The notes beneath the pieces are model-generated. The model saw only the letters and a program-made list of their open reading frames with translations, was not told where the DNA came from and ran no database searches. Shown in pieces: positions 1 to 12,092 of a stretch of 64,000 nucleotides of DNA. Every line of letters begins with the position of its first letter. Position 1 is the first letter of the stretch. Source of the DNA: Tuctoria greenei (lineage: Eukaryota; Streptophyta; Magnoliopsida; Poales; Poaceae); contig JAYESD010000007.1 in NCBI GenBank assembly GCA_036927565.1, positions 130,298,230 through 130,362,229 on the forward strand, in the 5' to 3' direction. The position numbers were made by a program, and so were the translations under genes.

Positions 1-57
1 AATGTGTTCATGTATCTAGGCTTGCATCCTACGAGCAACACAGTTCCGATACCACTT
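1..57 (-). mobile_element. 5' leader and primer binding site of an antisense gypsy element
   Basis: Read on the minus strand, this follows the LTR end at 58 and gives TGGTATCGGAAC (43-54). That is a two-mismatch version of the initiator-Met tRNA primer site TGGTATCAGAGC. The downstream leader resembles the gypsy leaders after 35348 and 58089 (shared words such as GTAGGATGCA and CCTAGATA). The rest of the element lies left of the window. Confidence 0.7.
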
Positions 58-1333
58 TGTCAGACCCGGCCCCAACGAGACAACCAGATGGATTCCACAT
101 GTATGCCAGGATCGGTTCACATCATACATGTGTAGAAAAAAGTGTTGTATCATTTATTACAAGCCATGTTTGAGTACATAAATGTCTTACAATAATGACC
201 CATAGGTATAGAATAAGATTAAAAAGAAAAATAGCGGAAAAAATAAACTAGTGGAGCTCCATGCACAGATAGTTGCTCGAGGGTACGCCAGCCTAGAACG
301 CCTCCTCCGGGTCGGCGAAGAGGTCCGTGTTCTCCTCTTCATATTCATATGGTAGATTAGGAAAGTCAAATGCTTGGCTACTTAGAGTACTCAACAAGTT
401 GAGGAAAGAGATGACATGCAAGCTTTTAGAACGAAGACCAAATCCGGGTTAAGCACTATAGCACTACATCCTATCCTTAGCTTTCATTAGCACCTACTAC
501 TAGGTAAATGAACCCAACCATAACCCTGTAACAAAGTCCGAACTAACCAAACCACCAATACCATCAATTGACTAATTATGAATTTGACACCATGCCGCTC
601 TAGTCCATGAGCACGACTGTTTAGATAGTTCAAAACTCTACAGAGTGTGTAACCTTTACCCAGAAGCCGTGATTTCATCCCTTGTTGCCAAGTGGACTAT
701 GTAAACCTCCCTGATGCTTATGGTAGCGAACCAGTTTACACACTTCCTTAGGTGTGTGTGCCCAGGAGGCCACTATAGAATCTTTGCAAAGGCACTCCCG
801 ACTAGCACTAGTCCTCTAAGGTTTCACCATCGAGGCTTTATGTGGAGTACCTCTCCGCCAACAGAAGCCCCTTCTTGAGCCGTACAGATCTAAGGGTTGT
901 TACTCTGAACCCATTCCCTGCACCATCCAAACACTAGTACTAAGCCAAGAGAAACCTAATTAGTCGATCAAACTGCTCCATTCTTAGTCTTGCGGTGATA
1001 GTTAAAAGCTAGGGGACGTCCTCCATAAACCTGTCCTTAGAACTCAGGAGTGTCATTCCCCAAACCCGAGTCTAGTGCACGCATGCACCAAGCCAACAAA
1101 CCAACCTCCGAATTCCTATCCACTACTTCATCATTTCCAATGTAACATAATAATTATAATTAAGAATATAACATGTGTTCAATTTCGCTCCAAGATACTA
1201 AGCATTAATAAGCGTCAAAGGTATAATAAATCCACCCAATCCAACCCAGTGACAAGTAATTATATGGAAGGGTAAATAAAATAGGATTCAAATTATTAAG
1301 CAAGCATCAAACATCCTAAAAAAGGTGCAAAAA
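58..1333 (-). repeat. Antisense LTR of a diverged gypsy family, cut by a later LTR
   Basis: It starts TGTCAGACCCGG, the reverse complement of an LTR 3' end, next to the primer site. It shares parts of the U5/R layout of the other gypsy LTRs (a decayed version of the palindrome and hairpin segment near 590-650). No LTR start is reached before 1334, where another antisense LTR begins, so this LTR is the insertion target. Its last 120 bp recur at 26630-26749. No palindrome array is visible in the part present. Confidence 0.65.
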
Positions 1334-2323
1334 TGTGACACCCGGTTCTGAAAATGAACCAAGTGTGACGCATATGTGTGCCCAGGATGTTCAACACACA
1401 TACACGAGTGCATCACAAACGATATACAGCAAATTACCACAGCATAAATTAATTAAGAAGGTAATTTTATTACAATATTATAATAATTCTCAAATTACAA
1501 CTCTAGTGATCAATATTAATAAGTTTTTAACTAATGCAGCGAAAATAATCTAAACTGAGCAAACTAAGCATTGGGATATAACGCGGCTCGATGCAACACC
1601 ACAGGCAAGTCGACTGCATCACACAACCTAGTACTCCACATTATCCTCAGGGTACTCCCAAACATCACTTGCAATGTTGTTGGGGGAATTGCAAGGATGA
1701 GCACATGTCATACTCAACAAGTGTGGGAAATAATGACATGTAACTTAAACAAGGAATTGACAATAAATAATGGTTATTTACTGAAAAGTATATTTAAAAC
1801 ATATAAAAAGCATACTATGATGTCTACGTGAATTTAGTCTCATCATATGCCAAATAATTAACATAATAAAAATCCATCATCTACTAATCATCCATATGCC
1901 ATTCTCTTACCATCCTCATTAACCATGTCGATTCATCACCATCCCAAATCCCAAGTTCCCCTCTAATCATGTAGGTCATCCAAGTGCTCTAAACTGGGAG
2001 CACGACTATCATGATAGTTTTCAACACTCTACAGAGGTTGTACCACTTTACCCTCTAGTTCGTGATTTTGTCACCCGTCGGTGACTAAAGAAACCTCCCT
2101 TACGCCAATTATACTTCCTTAGGTGTATGACCAAGAGATCACAAAATAGCCTTTACAAAAGGGACCACCATCATATTCAGACCCACTAAGGTTTCACCGT
2201 AGTGATGTCTCCAACTGAGCACATCCAACTAAGGGCTCCCTCATTGTGCCGTTTGGATCCCCGGGCAGTCTCGCCACTATTGCAAACCCAACCGACTCCC
2301 ATTCCCCGCTCCCCCAAATGATC
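1334..2323 (-). repeat. Antisense gypsy LTR, U5-side fragment (copy 1)
   Basis: It begins TGTGACACCCGG, the reverse complement of the LTR end, and matches 26750-27763 closely, including the ACTATCATGATAG palindrome. Homology stops at CAAATGAT (2323). The rest of the LTR resumes at 18685 after about 16 kb of unrelated DNA, with about 330 bp of LTR lost between the two parts. Confidence 0.8.
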
Positions 2324-2400
2324 GTCGGGAGGTTTTCAAGTGCCTATGTTACTTGTCCATGCATGCTTGCTACACCCCAAACATGATCAACAAGTCTCAA

Positions 2401-2570
2401 ATATGACGATCTTTCAACAAAATTAGAAAACACCTAACATCATCAAACATGCATGATCGAGGTCTTTTGCATGTCAAACTGAGAAAAAATTAACGTGGGT
2501 TTGTGATATATATATATGTATGTATATATATATGTATATATATATATGTATATATATATGTATATATATG

Positions 2571-2619
<49 letters not shown>

Positions 2620-2686
2620 ATGAATGCATGAATATGTGGTGTGTTCATTGTCTTGTACTTTTTCTTGTGTTTTCTGACGATCTTTA

Positions 2687-2726
<40 letters not shown>

Positions 2727-2830
2727 CGATCTATCAAAAAATAAGAGAAAACACGAAACGTCATGAAACATGATCGAGGTCTTTTGCATGACAAACTGAA
2801 AAAAACTGGAACATTGCATATACCATGGGC
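2401..2830. repeat. Direct repeats around two TA/TG microsatellites
   Basis: A segment of about 75 bp starting ATGACGATCT and containing ATGATCGAGGTCTTTTGCATG occurs at about 2403-2480 and again at 2723-2800. A third partial match (TTTGCATGTCAAATT) lies at 2937. Between the first two lie a (TA)n/(TATG)n/(TG)n tract (about 2506-2618) and a pure TA tract (about 2690-2724). No open reading frame here is credible. Confidence 0.75.
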
Positions 2831-3078
2831 TGGTGGGCCCTTTTAGTGTCAAAATCAAAAACTGGAACTTAAAACTGAAACACTGCCGGACGGACCTACA
2901 AAGTATTCCAGGCGGGCCACTGCATACCCTGGACCCTTTGCATGTCAAATTAAAAAACTGCCTGTGAAGCGGAGATGGGACGCGTCGAGCCGTTTCGACA
3001 ACTTAGAGGAAGTCAACCACAGTTTGGATTAATTCAAAAGCGCAGTTTTCGAAGCATCCGATCATCTCCACTCGCGCG
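2831..3078. other. Unassigned low-copy DNA
   Basis: Non-coding stretch upstream of the inverted-repeat element and gene. It includes CTGGTGGGCCC and GGCGGGCC words. I recognise no transposon end or gene in it. Confidence 0.4.
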
Positions 3079-3210
3079 GACCATCCGCAGTGGCATACTG
3101 TAAATCATACTAGATACACTGTTTCACAGTGTAATTTAGAGTACATAGTGTAAAAGCTGGAGGAGAATAGTGTATAGAGTATGCTTTAGAGTATGCTGGT
3201 TCGGATGGTC
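3079..3210. mobile_element. MITE-like inverted-repeat element
   Basis: The two ends are inverted repeats of about 30 bp. The left end reads GACCATCCG then CATACTGTAAATCATAC; the right end, reverse-complemented, reads GACCATCCG then CATACTCTAAAGCATAC. The total length of 132 bp fits a MITE. I cannot see a clear target duplication, so the superfamily is open. It lies about 17 bp upstream of the TATA box of the next gene and may have altered its promoter. Confidence 0.5.
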
Positions 3211-3226
3211 TAAGACGAGGACCCAC

Positions 3227-3233
3227 TATAAAG
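3227..3233 (+). promoter_or_regulatory. TATA box of the 3368 gene
   Basis: TATAAAG in the context CACTATAAAGGCAC, about 140 bp upstream of the ATG. The segment between is CT-rich, as in grass 5' leaders. Confidence 0.5.
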
Positions 3234-3367
3234 GCACACCCGTTCTCTTGTGTCTCCGCCGCACCACTTCATCTCCATCGATCGCAGCCTCCAAACTTCT
3301 CTTCCTTCAGCACCGCACCATCGCCAAACAGCTCTTGCTCTTTCTCCTAACCTCCGTCGCCGCATAA

Positions 3368-4009
3368 ATGGGTAGCCCCGCACCGAAGCGCTCCAGGCCG
3401 TCGACGTCCTACAAACCTCCTTCTTCTCTGTTTCTGTCGCAGCCAATGCCGTTGGAACTGGAGGCGGCGCCCGCACCTCCTCCGCCCCCTTCTCTGCCCG
3501 TGGCGCCCGCGCCTCCTCATCCTGTTTGGGTTCAATAGACTGTCCGCCTCATCGAACACCAATTCGATGAACTCGATCAGCACCTGAAGGAGGCCACTGA
3601 GCACCTTTCTGCCACCGTCGGGCGAGCAAAAAAGCTCGCCAAATTGGCGCGGGATGTATTTTCTGATACATCTCGCTCGTGTGACCATCTGGGTCTTGGG
3701 AAACTTCCCGTCTGCACCAGCATGGACACTGCCGGCTACTACTGCTTCGGGTTAGGGTTTGTGGCTGGTCGTCTCAACGTCATCTATGAGACGATCGAGA
3801 AGGTGGCTGGGGTGGAGGGCCGCCAGCATCTTCTGCGGACCGTCGCCCGGAAGCTTCGGACTCAATTGCCGGAGGAGGCGACAGCAGCAGCGGCAGTGGA
3901 GGAGGCGGCGGCGGCAGCGGCGGAGGAGGTGGCGGCGGCAGCAACGGCGGCGGAGGAGGCGACGGCGGCGAAGAAGAAGGTGGAGGAGATCTCCTCCGAC
4001 TACGAGTAG
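3368..4009 (+). pseudogene. GC-rich hypothetical gene with one in-frame stop
   Basis: One reading frame of 214 codons runs from ATG 3368 to TAG 4007 and is broken only by TAG at 3536-3538. The N-terminus (MGSPAPKRSRP) is basic and then becomes a Pro/Ala-rich stretch. The middle is helical (LIEHQFDELDQHLKEATEHL) followed by a Cys/Gly-containing segment (about residues 105-135). The C-terminus is an Ala/Glu-rich low-complexity tail encoded by GCG/GAG triplet repeats (about 3875-3995) ending EEISSDYE. High GC, a TATA box and a T-rich 3' flank look like a grass nuclear gene, not a retroelement. I recognise no family. It may be a resident gene or a fragment captured by the neighbouring CACTA element. 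Initiation downstream of the stop is possible but no strong start is evident. Confidence 0.5.
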
Positions 4010-4875
4010 AGTAGTATTTGTAGTTTTTCTTTTTCTTTTTTTTTCTATGTGCTTTCGTAGTTCTTGTTTGTAATATATGTGTTGTTTCTATTTTAATGCT
4101 AAATGTCTTTTCTGTTCATGAACAATGCGTCCTTTGCAGTATCGAAAAACAACCCCTTTCTGAAAAAGGGGCGAGATAACTGTTGTTCAATGTCTAGCCA
4201 AGAATTCGTTGTGTTGCGACAATCGATGACTCTTGGTTGAAACTCCATTGAGATCGTGGTTGAGGCTGCGTTTCTCCACTTTTGTGTTCTTTGACTCAAT
4301 TTTTTCATTTGTGGTCAGCGCATGGGAAAATGTATTTTTAGTATGTAGTAGTATATACTACATGTTATCATTTCATTGTGATTAATGTTACAAAATGCTG
4401 ATTGTTTACCATCGCCCTTTCGTGGACTTGGCTATATTTGCATATCATTTGCATTAGCACATATACATTTGGCGATTCATATTTTTTTCGTATTTTTTTG
4501 GAATGTCTCACTAGCTAGCAGATGAATGCTTTTAGATTTTGATCTCCATGCATGGCAACAAAGACGAATTAAGAAGCGAGCAAGTGGTCCTAAGACGAAG
4601 TCTACCCCTCTAGCTACACGCACCATGTGCAGGAATCGACGCGACATGAGATGTAATTAATCACAATTGGATGCGTGCACAAGGGCACGGCTTGCGTCAA
4701 ATTCTCCACTCCGGCGAAAATTTTATCGTTCTACTTGGCGCACCACATTTGAGATTTTGATTTTCACTACCTACGCCTCCAATTTCAGTCCCGCCTATTA
4801 TTGTAACCCTATTTCAGCCACGATGGGTATAAATGGAAACACTGGCCTCCGTTCCCGACACACCGCTGCCCCGCC
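4010..4875. other. Non-coding DNA between the gene and the copia element
   Basis: T-rich segments, a possible 3' untranslated region (TTGTAATATATG near 4070) and AT-rich intergenic sequence. There is no retroelement signature. A TATAAATGG motif lies at about 4829, close to the copia insertion point, but has no gene after it. Confidence 0.45.
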
Positions 4876-5159
4876 TGTAAGTGCATCTACGATATCCCTT
4901 GTGGGTTTTGGCTAATTGATGACAAACATATGAGATCCTAATGAAACTACTGAGATGATTGCAGAACAAACAAAGTGAAATAGCTCGGTGCACACAAAAA
5001 GGTGAAAAATGGTGTGGTGTCCAAAGAGGGATACTTTGATGGAGCTTGGAAGATCAAATTAGATTTTAAATGTATAGGGAGTGTATGAAAGACACACTCC
5101 AAGAGCTCACAACATTGTGCTGCGTAAGGGTTTAAAATTAACCAAACTTTCACAATGCA

Positions 5160-5505
5160 CCAGACTAGTCTGATCATGGACCGGACTAGTCCGTTTCACT
5201 TTGTGGAGTCTCTCAGATTGGGAGACCGGACTAGTCCGTGTGTCCACCAGACTAGTCGTTGAACTTTCTGGAGTCTCTCATATTGGGAGATCGGACTAGT
5301 CCGTGTAGTCCGTTGAACTTTCTGGAGTCTCCCATCTGTGGAGATCGGACTAGTCCGCAGACTAGTCTATTGAACTTTCTGGAGTCCACCTTCACATTGT
5401 ACGGGACTAGTCCGAGCTTGGACTGGACTAGTCCGCCAGACTTTCTGGACTTCGAGATACAATGTGACCAGACAAGTCCGGACTTGCACCGGACTAGTCT
5501 AGTAT
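5160..5505 (+). promoter_or_regulatory. Palindrome array upstream of the copia LTR TATA box
   Basis: About eleven copies of GGACTAGTCC or one-step variants lie within 345 bp, including full CGGACTAGTCCG at about 5181, 5228, 5291 and 5347. The centre is usually TA; one copy has AA (GACAAGTCCG, about 5473). Most variants differ at the outer CG. The array ends about 35 bp before the TATA box. Maize Sirevirus LTRs are known to hold palindrome-rich cis-regulatory regions. Confidence 0.85.
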
Positions 5506-5538
5506 TAGGGTTTTTCAATAGTAACTTTTTGGAAACCA

Positions 5539-5607
5539 TATAAATAGAGAATCCACGGCCTTCAAAATAACATACACGTCGAACACTACTGAAAACACAA
5601 ACCCTAG
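5539..5607 (+). promoter_or_regulatory. Copia 1 5' LTR core promoter: TATA plus telo-box
   Basis: TATAAATA at 5539-5546 is followed by AAACCCTAG at 5599-5607, 60 bp start to start. The same pair occurs at this spacing in the other LTRs of the window. Confidence 0.75.
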
Positions 5608-6300
5608 TGCTGCCACTTTGTCCCAAGAGCCTAAAACACATCTCCCCACACATCTAAGGTGCAAAAAGGAGTCAAATCATTTGAACACTTGGATTCGGGA
5701 TTGGGAGATCGTTGTTCCTTCGTTGCAAGCTCTTGGGGTTTGATCTTTCTACACTTATACTCTGCATTGTAATACATTCAAGTGTATTTGATCGCCTCTT
5801 CGTTGTAAATCTCGTGGGAGCCCTCAACGTGTGAGGTTGCCCCACAAACTTGGTGATTACCCGTGATAGTGAAATCAAGTCGGCCTTCGTGGTGACTTGA
5901 AGAGGGAAAGGGTTGGAGACCCGGCTCTGTGTGAGCTTCCTCAATGAGGACATAGATCTCGTGGTGAGATCGAACCTCGGTAAAAATTTGCTTGTCTCTT
6001 GTGCCTCATTTACTTTACGTTTTGTTCACTAGATCACTTGCTAAACAACCATTTAAGTTGCTCATAAGTCTTCACGTGCATTCATACAATAATCTTAAAT
6101 CAAAGAATCTGTTGTTCTCATTTCCGCTGCTAAAAGAACCTAGTTTCCCAAACAACACTTAATCAACTCACAAATTTCAGCACACCGGACTAGTCCGCCC
6201 ACATAACCGGACTAGTCTGGTTAATCAAGTTTTTGACGACTCTATTAAGTGTGTAGGAAATTCAAAAGGCCTATTCACCCCCCTCTAGGCCACATTCAAT

Positions 6301-6312
6301 TGGTATCAGAGC
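6301..6312 (+). promoter_or_regulatory. Primer binding site, initiator Met tRNA
   Basis: TGGTATCAGAGC, two bases after the LTR end; it is complementary to the 3' end of plant initiator Met tRNA. Confidence 0.9.
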
Positions 6313-6352
6313 AAGGTTCTCTACCAACGAGACTCACATCTCGGAGAGATCA

Positions 6353-8623
6353 ATGGCCTCTGAGAAGAACAACGATATCTCGAAGATGAACATCTATGAG
6401 GAGGAACAAGAAGCTAAAGCCTTTGATGTGCTAAAAGAAAGCCCACATGATGATGAAGAAGTGCGACAACTAAAAGCACTCCTGAGAAAGAAACTGCTAG
6501 GACAAAAAGGAAAAGAAGAAGAGAAGACGACGGGGAGTGGTCATCACGACTACTCGCGACATCCTTACAACTACAGCTGTCTCAATTCAAACAATCACTA
6601 TCTCTCCATTCCTATGGGAAAGCCTCCACGGTTTGACAGAAGTGACTACACCACGTGGAAGTACAACATGAAGATGCACCTAATATTCCTGAATCCTAGT
6701 CTGTGGCACATTGTTTGCACAGGCATTGATATCCCGGACACGGATGAGGAACTCACCCCAGAACAAGAACAAGAGATTCACATAAATGCACAAGCCGTCG
6801 CCATGATCACATCATCACTAAGAAGAGAGGAATTCACCAAGATCGATGGCTTAGAAAGTGCAAAAGAAACCTGGGATACACTTAAGACAGCTCACGAAGG
6901 AAATAGGTCGGTTCGTGAAGCTAAAATCGAGATGCTTGAAGGAGAGTTGGGGATATTTGCTATTGAAGAAGGCGAATCACCTCAAGACATGTACAATTGG
7001 ATGAAGGCACTAATCAACAAAATTTGTGCCTATGGAAGTAAGAAATGGACGGATCACGAGGTGGTCAAAAGAATGATTAGAGCCTTCATGCCAAGAAATG
7101 TCACACTTTGCTCAATGATGATAGAAAGCCCCGAATTTCCCAAAATGACTCCAGATGAGTTATTGGGGAAGATCATAAATCATGAAATGATGGAGAAAGA
7201 GGCTCAATACGTCAAAGACTTAGTCGAACTCACCTCTTCCAAGAAGAAATAAGGTGCTCTCAAGGCAACATGCAGACCCAAACTTAAGGAAACTCGTGAA
7301 GACCAAGACGATGGGCATACAAGCGACGAGAGTAATGATCTTGATGATGAAGAAATGGTACTCTTTATAAAGAAGTTCAAGAGCATGATAAAAATAAGAC
7401 ACGGCAACAATTCAAATGATGGAAAAGGCAAGGATAAAGGAAAATCCAAGGCTCAACGCACTTGCTACAACTGCGGAGAGTATGGTCACTTCATGGTGGA
7501 CTGCCCCTATGAAGAAAATAAAAAGAAGAATGAAACAAGACCTCAAGAAAAGAAAATTTTCAGAAAAAGAAGACAAGCCCATCAAGCTCATATTGGCAAG
7601 GAGTGGGACTCAAATGACGAGTCCTCCTCCGATGAAGAAGAAGAGATAGCCACTATCGTAGTCAAGAAACCCACTATGAAAGCTACACTCTTCCCAAACA
7701 TGGGAGGACGAGACATGAAGAAACACACTTGCCTTATGGCTAAGGAAGGCAAGAAAAAGGTTTGTCTTACTCCTCCTATGTTAAATTCCTCTATTGATGA
7801 CTTTGATACCTCTAGTGATAATGAAGAAATGTTTAGAGGGCTAAGTAAAATTGCTTTAAAGAAAATGGAAATGTTGTCGAACAAAATCTTTGAAAAGGAG
7901 GAACTTCTTAACAGACAAGAAGATATGCTCATCCGTGAAAGTAAGAGATATCAAGAAGTTGAAAAGCTTCTCGAGCTTGAAAGAGAGATGAACAAGTCGC
8001 TTGAAGTTGAGCTAGCCTTGAGTAAGGAAACTTACTCAAAGCTAGAGGACTCAGATATTGCAATCAAGGAAGAACTTGTTAACTTGTCGAAAGTTAACAA
8101 AATCCTTGAGGTGCAAGTTGAGTCACTCAAGCAAAGTGACTCCTCTTCCTCCAAGAGCTCTTCCTCCAAAGATATGAGTTCGACAATAATCAAAATTTGC
8201 ACTTCCTCTAGTAAGAAGAATGTTACTTCTAACACTTCAACTTCTCATAATTTGCATGGTTCTCCGAGCGGCATCTTTGATAAGGAGAAGATCAGATATG
8301 CACGTAGTGCATATATGGTCACTAGACCTCCTAATGTCAAAGATGGCCTTGGTTTTGACAGAAACAAACACATGTACACTCCTAATCATGCTAAGAATAG
8401 AATTGTCTTTGTTAAGGAAAAATCCCATGAATCTGATTTACAAATATTGTTTCGTACATTTGATGCTTCCTATGTTCTTATGAAAGACAAACATGGAAAA
8501 GTCATTGCTAAATTTACAGGGCCACACCACAAGAACTTGAAAACTTGTGTGTGGGTGCCCAAGACTCTTGTGACTAACCTGAGAGGACCCAAGCAAGACT
8601 GGGTACCTAAAACCAAAGAATAA
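6353..8623 (+). pseudogene. gag: Copia 1 gag, one internal stop
   Basis: Gag packages element RNA into virus-like particles. One frame runs from ATG 6353 to TAA 8621, broken only by TAA at 7250-7252 after a Lys-rich stretch. The N-terminal half holds a copia gag region around PRFDRSDYTTWKYNMKMHL (about residues 93-111) and KETWDTLKTAHEG. After the stop come a basic segment, a CCHC zinc knuckle CYNCGEYGHFMVDCP (about 7462-7506), acidic and Ser-rich stretches, and a long coiled coil (about 7840-8150). The frame ends near GPKQDWVPKTKE. Pol follows in the +1 frame after a T-rich run and TTGCAG, which resembles a splice acceptor. Confidence 0.85.
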
Positions 8624-8630
8624 TTCTTTT

Positions 8631-11600
8631 TTGCAGGCTTACTCCTCCGGTGGATCTAAATGGGTGCTAGATAGAGGATGCACAAATCACATGACCGGAG
8701 AGAGAGGTATGTTTGTGGAGTACGAGTACAACAAGGATCCAAGTGAAGGCATATACTTCGGAAACAACAGCCAAGGAAAGGTCCTTGGTAGCGGTAACAT
8801 TGAAATATCCTCTCAACGCACCTTATCTAATGTTTTACTTGTAGATTCTCTAGATTATAACCTTTTGTCAATATCTCAACTATGCGACAAAGGTTACAAC
8901 TGTTTATTCACTAATGAGGGTGTGACCATTTTTAGAAGAAGCGATGGCTCGATTGCATTCAAGGGAATGTTGAAGGGCAAGCTTTATCTTGTTGACTTCA
9001 TCAAAGATAAAGCCGAACTCAACACTTGCTTGGTTGCTAAGACCAACATGGGATGGCTGTGGCATAGACGGCTAGCCCATGTTGGGATGAGAAATCTGCA
9101 GAAACTTCTAAAAGGTGGTCACATCCATGGTCTTAAGGATGTGGTTTTTGAAAAAGACAGGCCGTGCAGTGCTTGTCAAGCAGGAAAACAAGTCGGAGCA
9201 CCACACCCCGCCAAGAATGTGATGACTACCGCAAGACCGCTGGAACTCCTCCACATGGATCTCTTTGGTCCAATTTCGTACATCAGCATCGGCAGTAACA
9301 AATACGGTTTAGTAATTGTTGATGTTTTTTCAAGATTTACCTGGGTTTTTTTCTTGTATGATAAATCAGAAACTCAGGGGATCCTCAAGAAGTTCTTGAA
9401 AAGAGCTCAGAATGAATTCTCATCAACCATAAAGAACATCAGAAGTGACAACGAGACAGAATTCAAAAACCTCCAAGTTGAAGAGTTTCTCGATGAAGAA
9501 GGGATAAAGCATGAGTTCTCCGCATTCTACTCCCCCAACAAAATGGAGTGGCCGAAAGGAAGAACAGAACATTGATCAAAATGGCAAGAACTATGTTGGA
9601 TGAATACAAGAAATCAGATCGATTTTGGGTAGAAGCGGTGAACACCGCTTGTCATGCCACGAATCGGCTGTACCTCCACCGACTACTGAAGAAAACTCCA
9701 TATGAGCTCCTTACCGATAAAAATCCTAATGTTTCTTATTTCAAAGTATTTGGTTGTAAATGTTTTATTCTGAACAAGAAACCGAGGGCCTCGAAGTTCG
9801 CTTCGAAGTCCGATGAAGGGTTCTTGCTCGGTTATGAATCGAATGCCTACGACTATCGTGTCTTCAACAAGGTGTCCGGCCTTGTTGAAGTAGCACGTGA
9901 CGTAGTGTTCGATGAATCTAACGGCTCACAAGTGGAGCAAGTTGATAAGTGTGTGCTAGATAAAGAGGAAGCTCCATATGAAGCACTGAAGAAAATGGGA
10001 CTTGGTGATATCTTACCACAAGAGCGAACGTTCGACTCAAATGCACAAGATGAACCTCAACACGGAGGCAATGATCAAGGGGGAGTTCTTTCACAAGATC
10101 AAGATGAGGAAAATCAAGAATATCAAGATAATCATGGGAGCAATGATCTAGGGGGAGACAATGAACATGGAGATAATGAGGAACAAGCAACTACACAAGT
10201 TCCACACCCAAGAGTACATCAGAGCGTGCAAAGAGACCATCCTGTCAATAATATCATTGGAGATATTGCTAAGGGAGTAACTACCAGATCTCGAGTTGCA
10301 AATTTCTGTGAATACTATTCTTTTGTGTCTTTTCTGGAACCATACAGGGTAGAAGAAGCCTTAAGGGATCCAGACTGGGTGATGGCGATGCAAGAGGAGT
10401 TAAACAACTTCAAGAGAAATGAAGTGTGGGAGCTGGTGGAGAAACCAAAGGCGAACATCATTGGAACTAAATGGGTCCTTCGGAACAAGCAAGATGAACA
10501 TGGAGTAGTAACAAGAAATAAAGCGAGATTGGTGGCCAAAGGTTATTCTCAGGTTGAAGGTTTGGACTTCGATGAAACTTTTGCTCCTGTAGCTAGACTT
10601 GGGTCCATTCACATTTTATTGGCATATGCTACTCACCATAATTTTAAGCTGTATCAAATTGACGTCAAAAGCGCTTTCCTAAATGGTCCAATCAAGGAGG
10701 AAGTTTATGTGGAGCAGCCACCAGGACTCGAAGACCAAGAGTATCTCGATCATGTCTACAAACTGCGTAAGGCTCTCTATGGCCTCAAACAAGCTCCTCG
10801 AGCTTGGTACGAGTGCCTTAGAGATTTTCTGACTCATAGTGAATTCAAAATTGGTAAAGTTGACTATACACTTTTCACTAAACATTGTGATGATCATCTA
10901 TTCATATGTCAAATTTATGTTGATGACATTATTTTTTGATCCACTAACAAATCTTTCTGTGAAGAATTTAGCAAAATTATGACAGATAGGTTCGAGATGT
11001 CAATGATGGGCGAATTGAAGTTCTTCATGGGATTCCAAGTGAAGCAAATAAGAGAAGGTACATTTATAAGCCAAACCAAATATACACAGGACATTCTCAA
11101 GAAATTCAATATGGACAAAGCCAGGCCCATCAAGACACCCATGGCCATTAATGGACATCTCGACCTCAATGAAGATGGTCCAAATGTGGACCAGAAGATA
11201 TATCGGTCCATGATCGGTTCCTTACTTTATTTATGTGCATTAGGCCAGATATTATGCTTAGTGTTTGCTTGTGTGCAAGGTTTCAAGCCGCACCTAAAGA
11301 GTGTCACTTAATTGCTGTAAAAAGAATCCTAAGGTATCTTGTGCACACACCTAACTTGGGCCTTTGGTATCCCAAAGGATCCAAATTTAACTTGATAGGT
11401 TATTCCGACGCCGACTATGCAGGATGCAAAGTCAACAGAAAGAGCACGTCAGGGACTTGTCAGTTTCTTGGTAGGTCCCTAGTTTCTTGGTCATCTAAAA
11501 AGCAACACTCCATTGCTCTTTCCACAACGGAAGCAGAGTATGTTGCAGCCGGTAGTTGCTGCGCACAACTACTTTGGATGCGACAGACTCTTAGGGACTA

Positions 11601-11869
11601 CGGCTACAATATTAGCCATATCCCGCTTCTATGTGATAATGAAAGTTCTATAAAAAATTGCACACAACCCTGTAGAGCACTCAAGAACTAAGCACATAGA
11701 TATCCGTCATCATTTTCTTAGAGATCATTCATTAAAAGGTGACATTGCTATTTCACATGTTAGGACTGAAAAACAACTTGCGGATATTTTCACCAAACCA
11801 TTAGATGAGAAAAGGTTTTGTGAGCTTAGAAATGAACTTATTATTCTTGACTCTCGAAATGTGGCTTGA
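8631..11869 (+). pseudogene. pol: Copia 1 pol: protease, integrase, RT, RNase H
   Basis: Domains follow Ty1/copia order. The protease motif WVLDRGCTNHMTG has DRG where active enzymes have DSG. Integrase has LWHRRLAHVG, a CSACQAGK zinc part, HMDLFGP and RSDNETEF. The frame shifts by one base near 9535, before the catalytic Glu of the next segment (AERKNRTLI). RT runs from WVMAMQEEL to YVDDIIF, and then TGA at 10937 interrupts. Another one-base shift lies near 11245 in SLLYLCA, and a third near 11655 in the RNase H tail, which ends in DSRNVA at 11869. In total there are three frameshifts, one stop and one lost protease residue. No start codon is needed if pol is made by gag-pol fusion. Confidence 0.88.
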
Positions 11870-12092
11870 AACGTTGCATACCTGATTGAAACTTCAAACA
11901 TCGCATTTTATTGTTAAAAACTGCTCCTCACCCCTTATTCTTCTAAGAAAACTATTTTTAATGAAGAAATCTTGGAGTTTATTATCACTTTTCATTGTTG
12001 ATTGCCTTCTGGTCATAAGTACCAAGATTATTCGCAAAACTTGTCCTTGGATCACTATTAATTATTTCAAAATACTTAGGTTTTCCAGGGGC

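Larger units (their letters stand above)
4876..6298 (+). repeat. Copia 1 5' LTR
   Basis: It begins TGTAAGTGCATC and ends CCACATTCA two bases before the primer site. It matches 14494-15812 nearly base for base. At 1423 bp it holds the palindrome array, TATA box and telo-box, plus two more palindromes near its end (about 6186 and 6208). Confidence 0.92.

Noticed and set aside
2490..2948. 152-codon minus-strand ORF
   Set aside because: It is mostly a translation of the TA/TG microsatellites (Tyr-Ile and Thr-His runs).
3759..4073. Arg-rich 104-codon ORF
   Set aside because: It is an out-of-frame reading of the GCG/GAG triplet repeats of the 3368-4009 gene.
5599..5607. AAACCCTAG as interstitial telomere repeats
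   Set aside because: It occurs singly at fixed promoter positions, not as tandem AAACCCT arrays.
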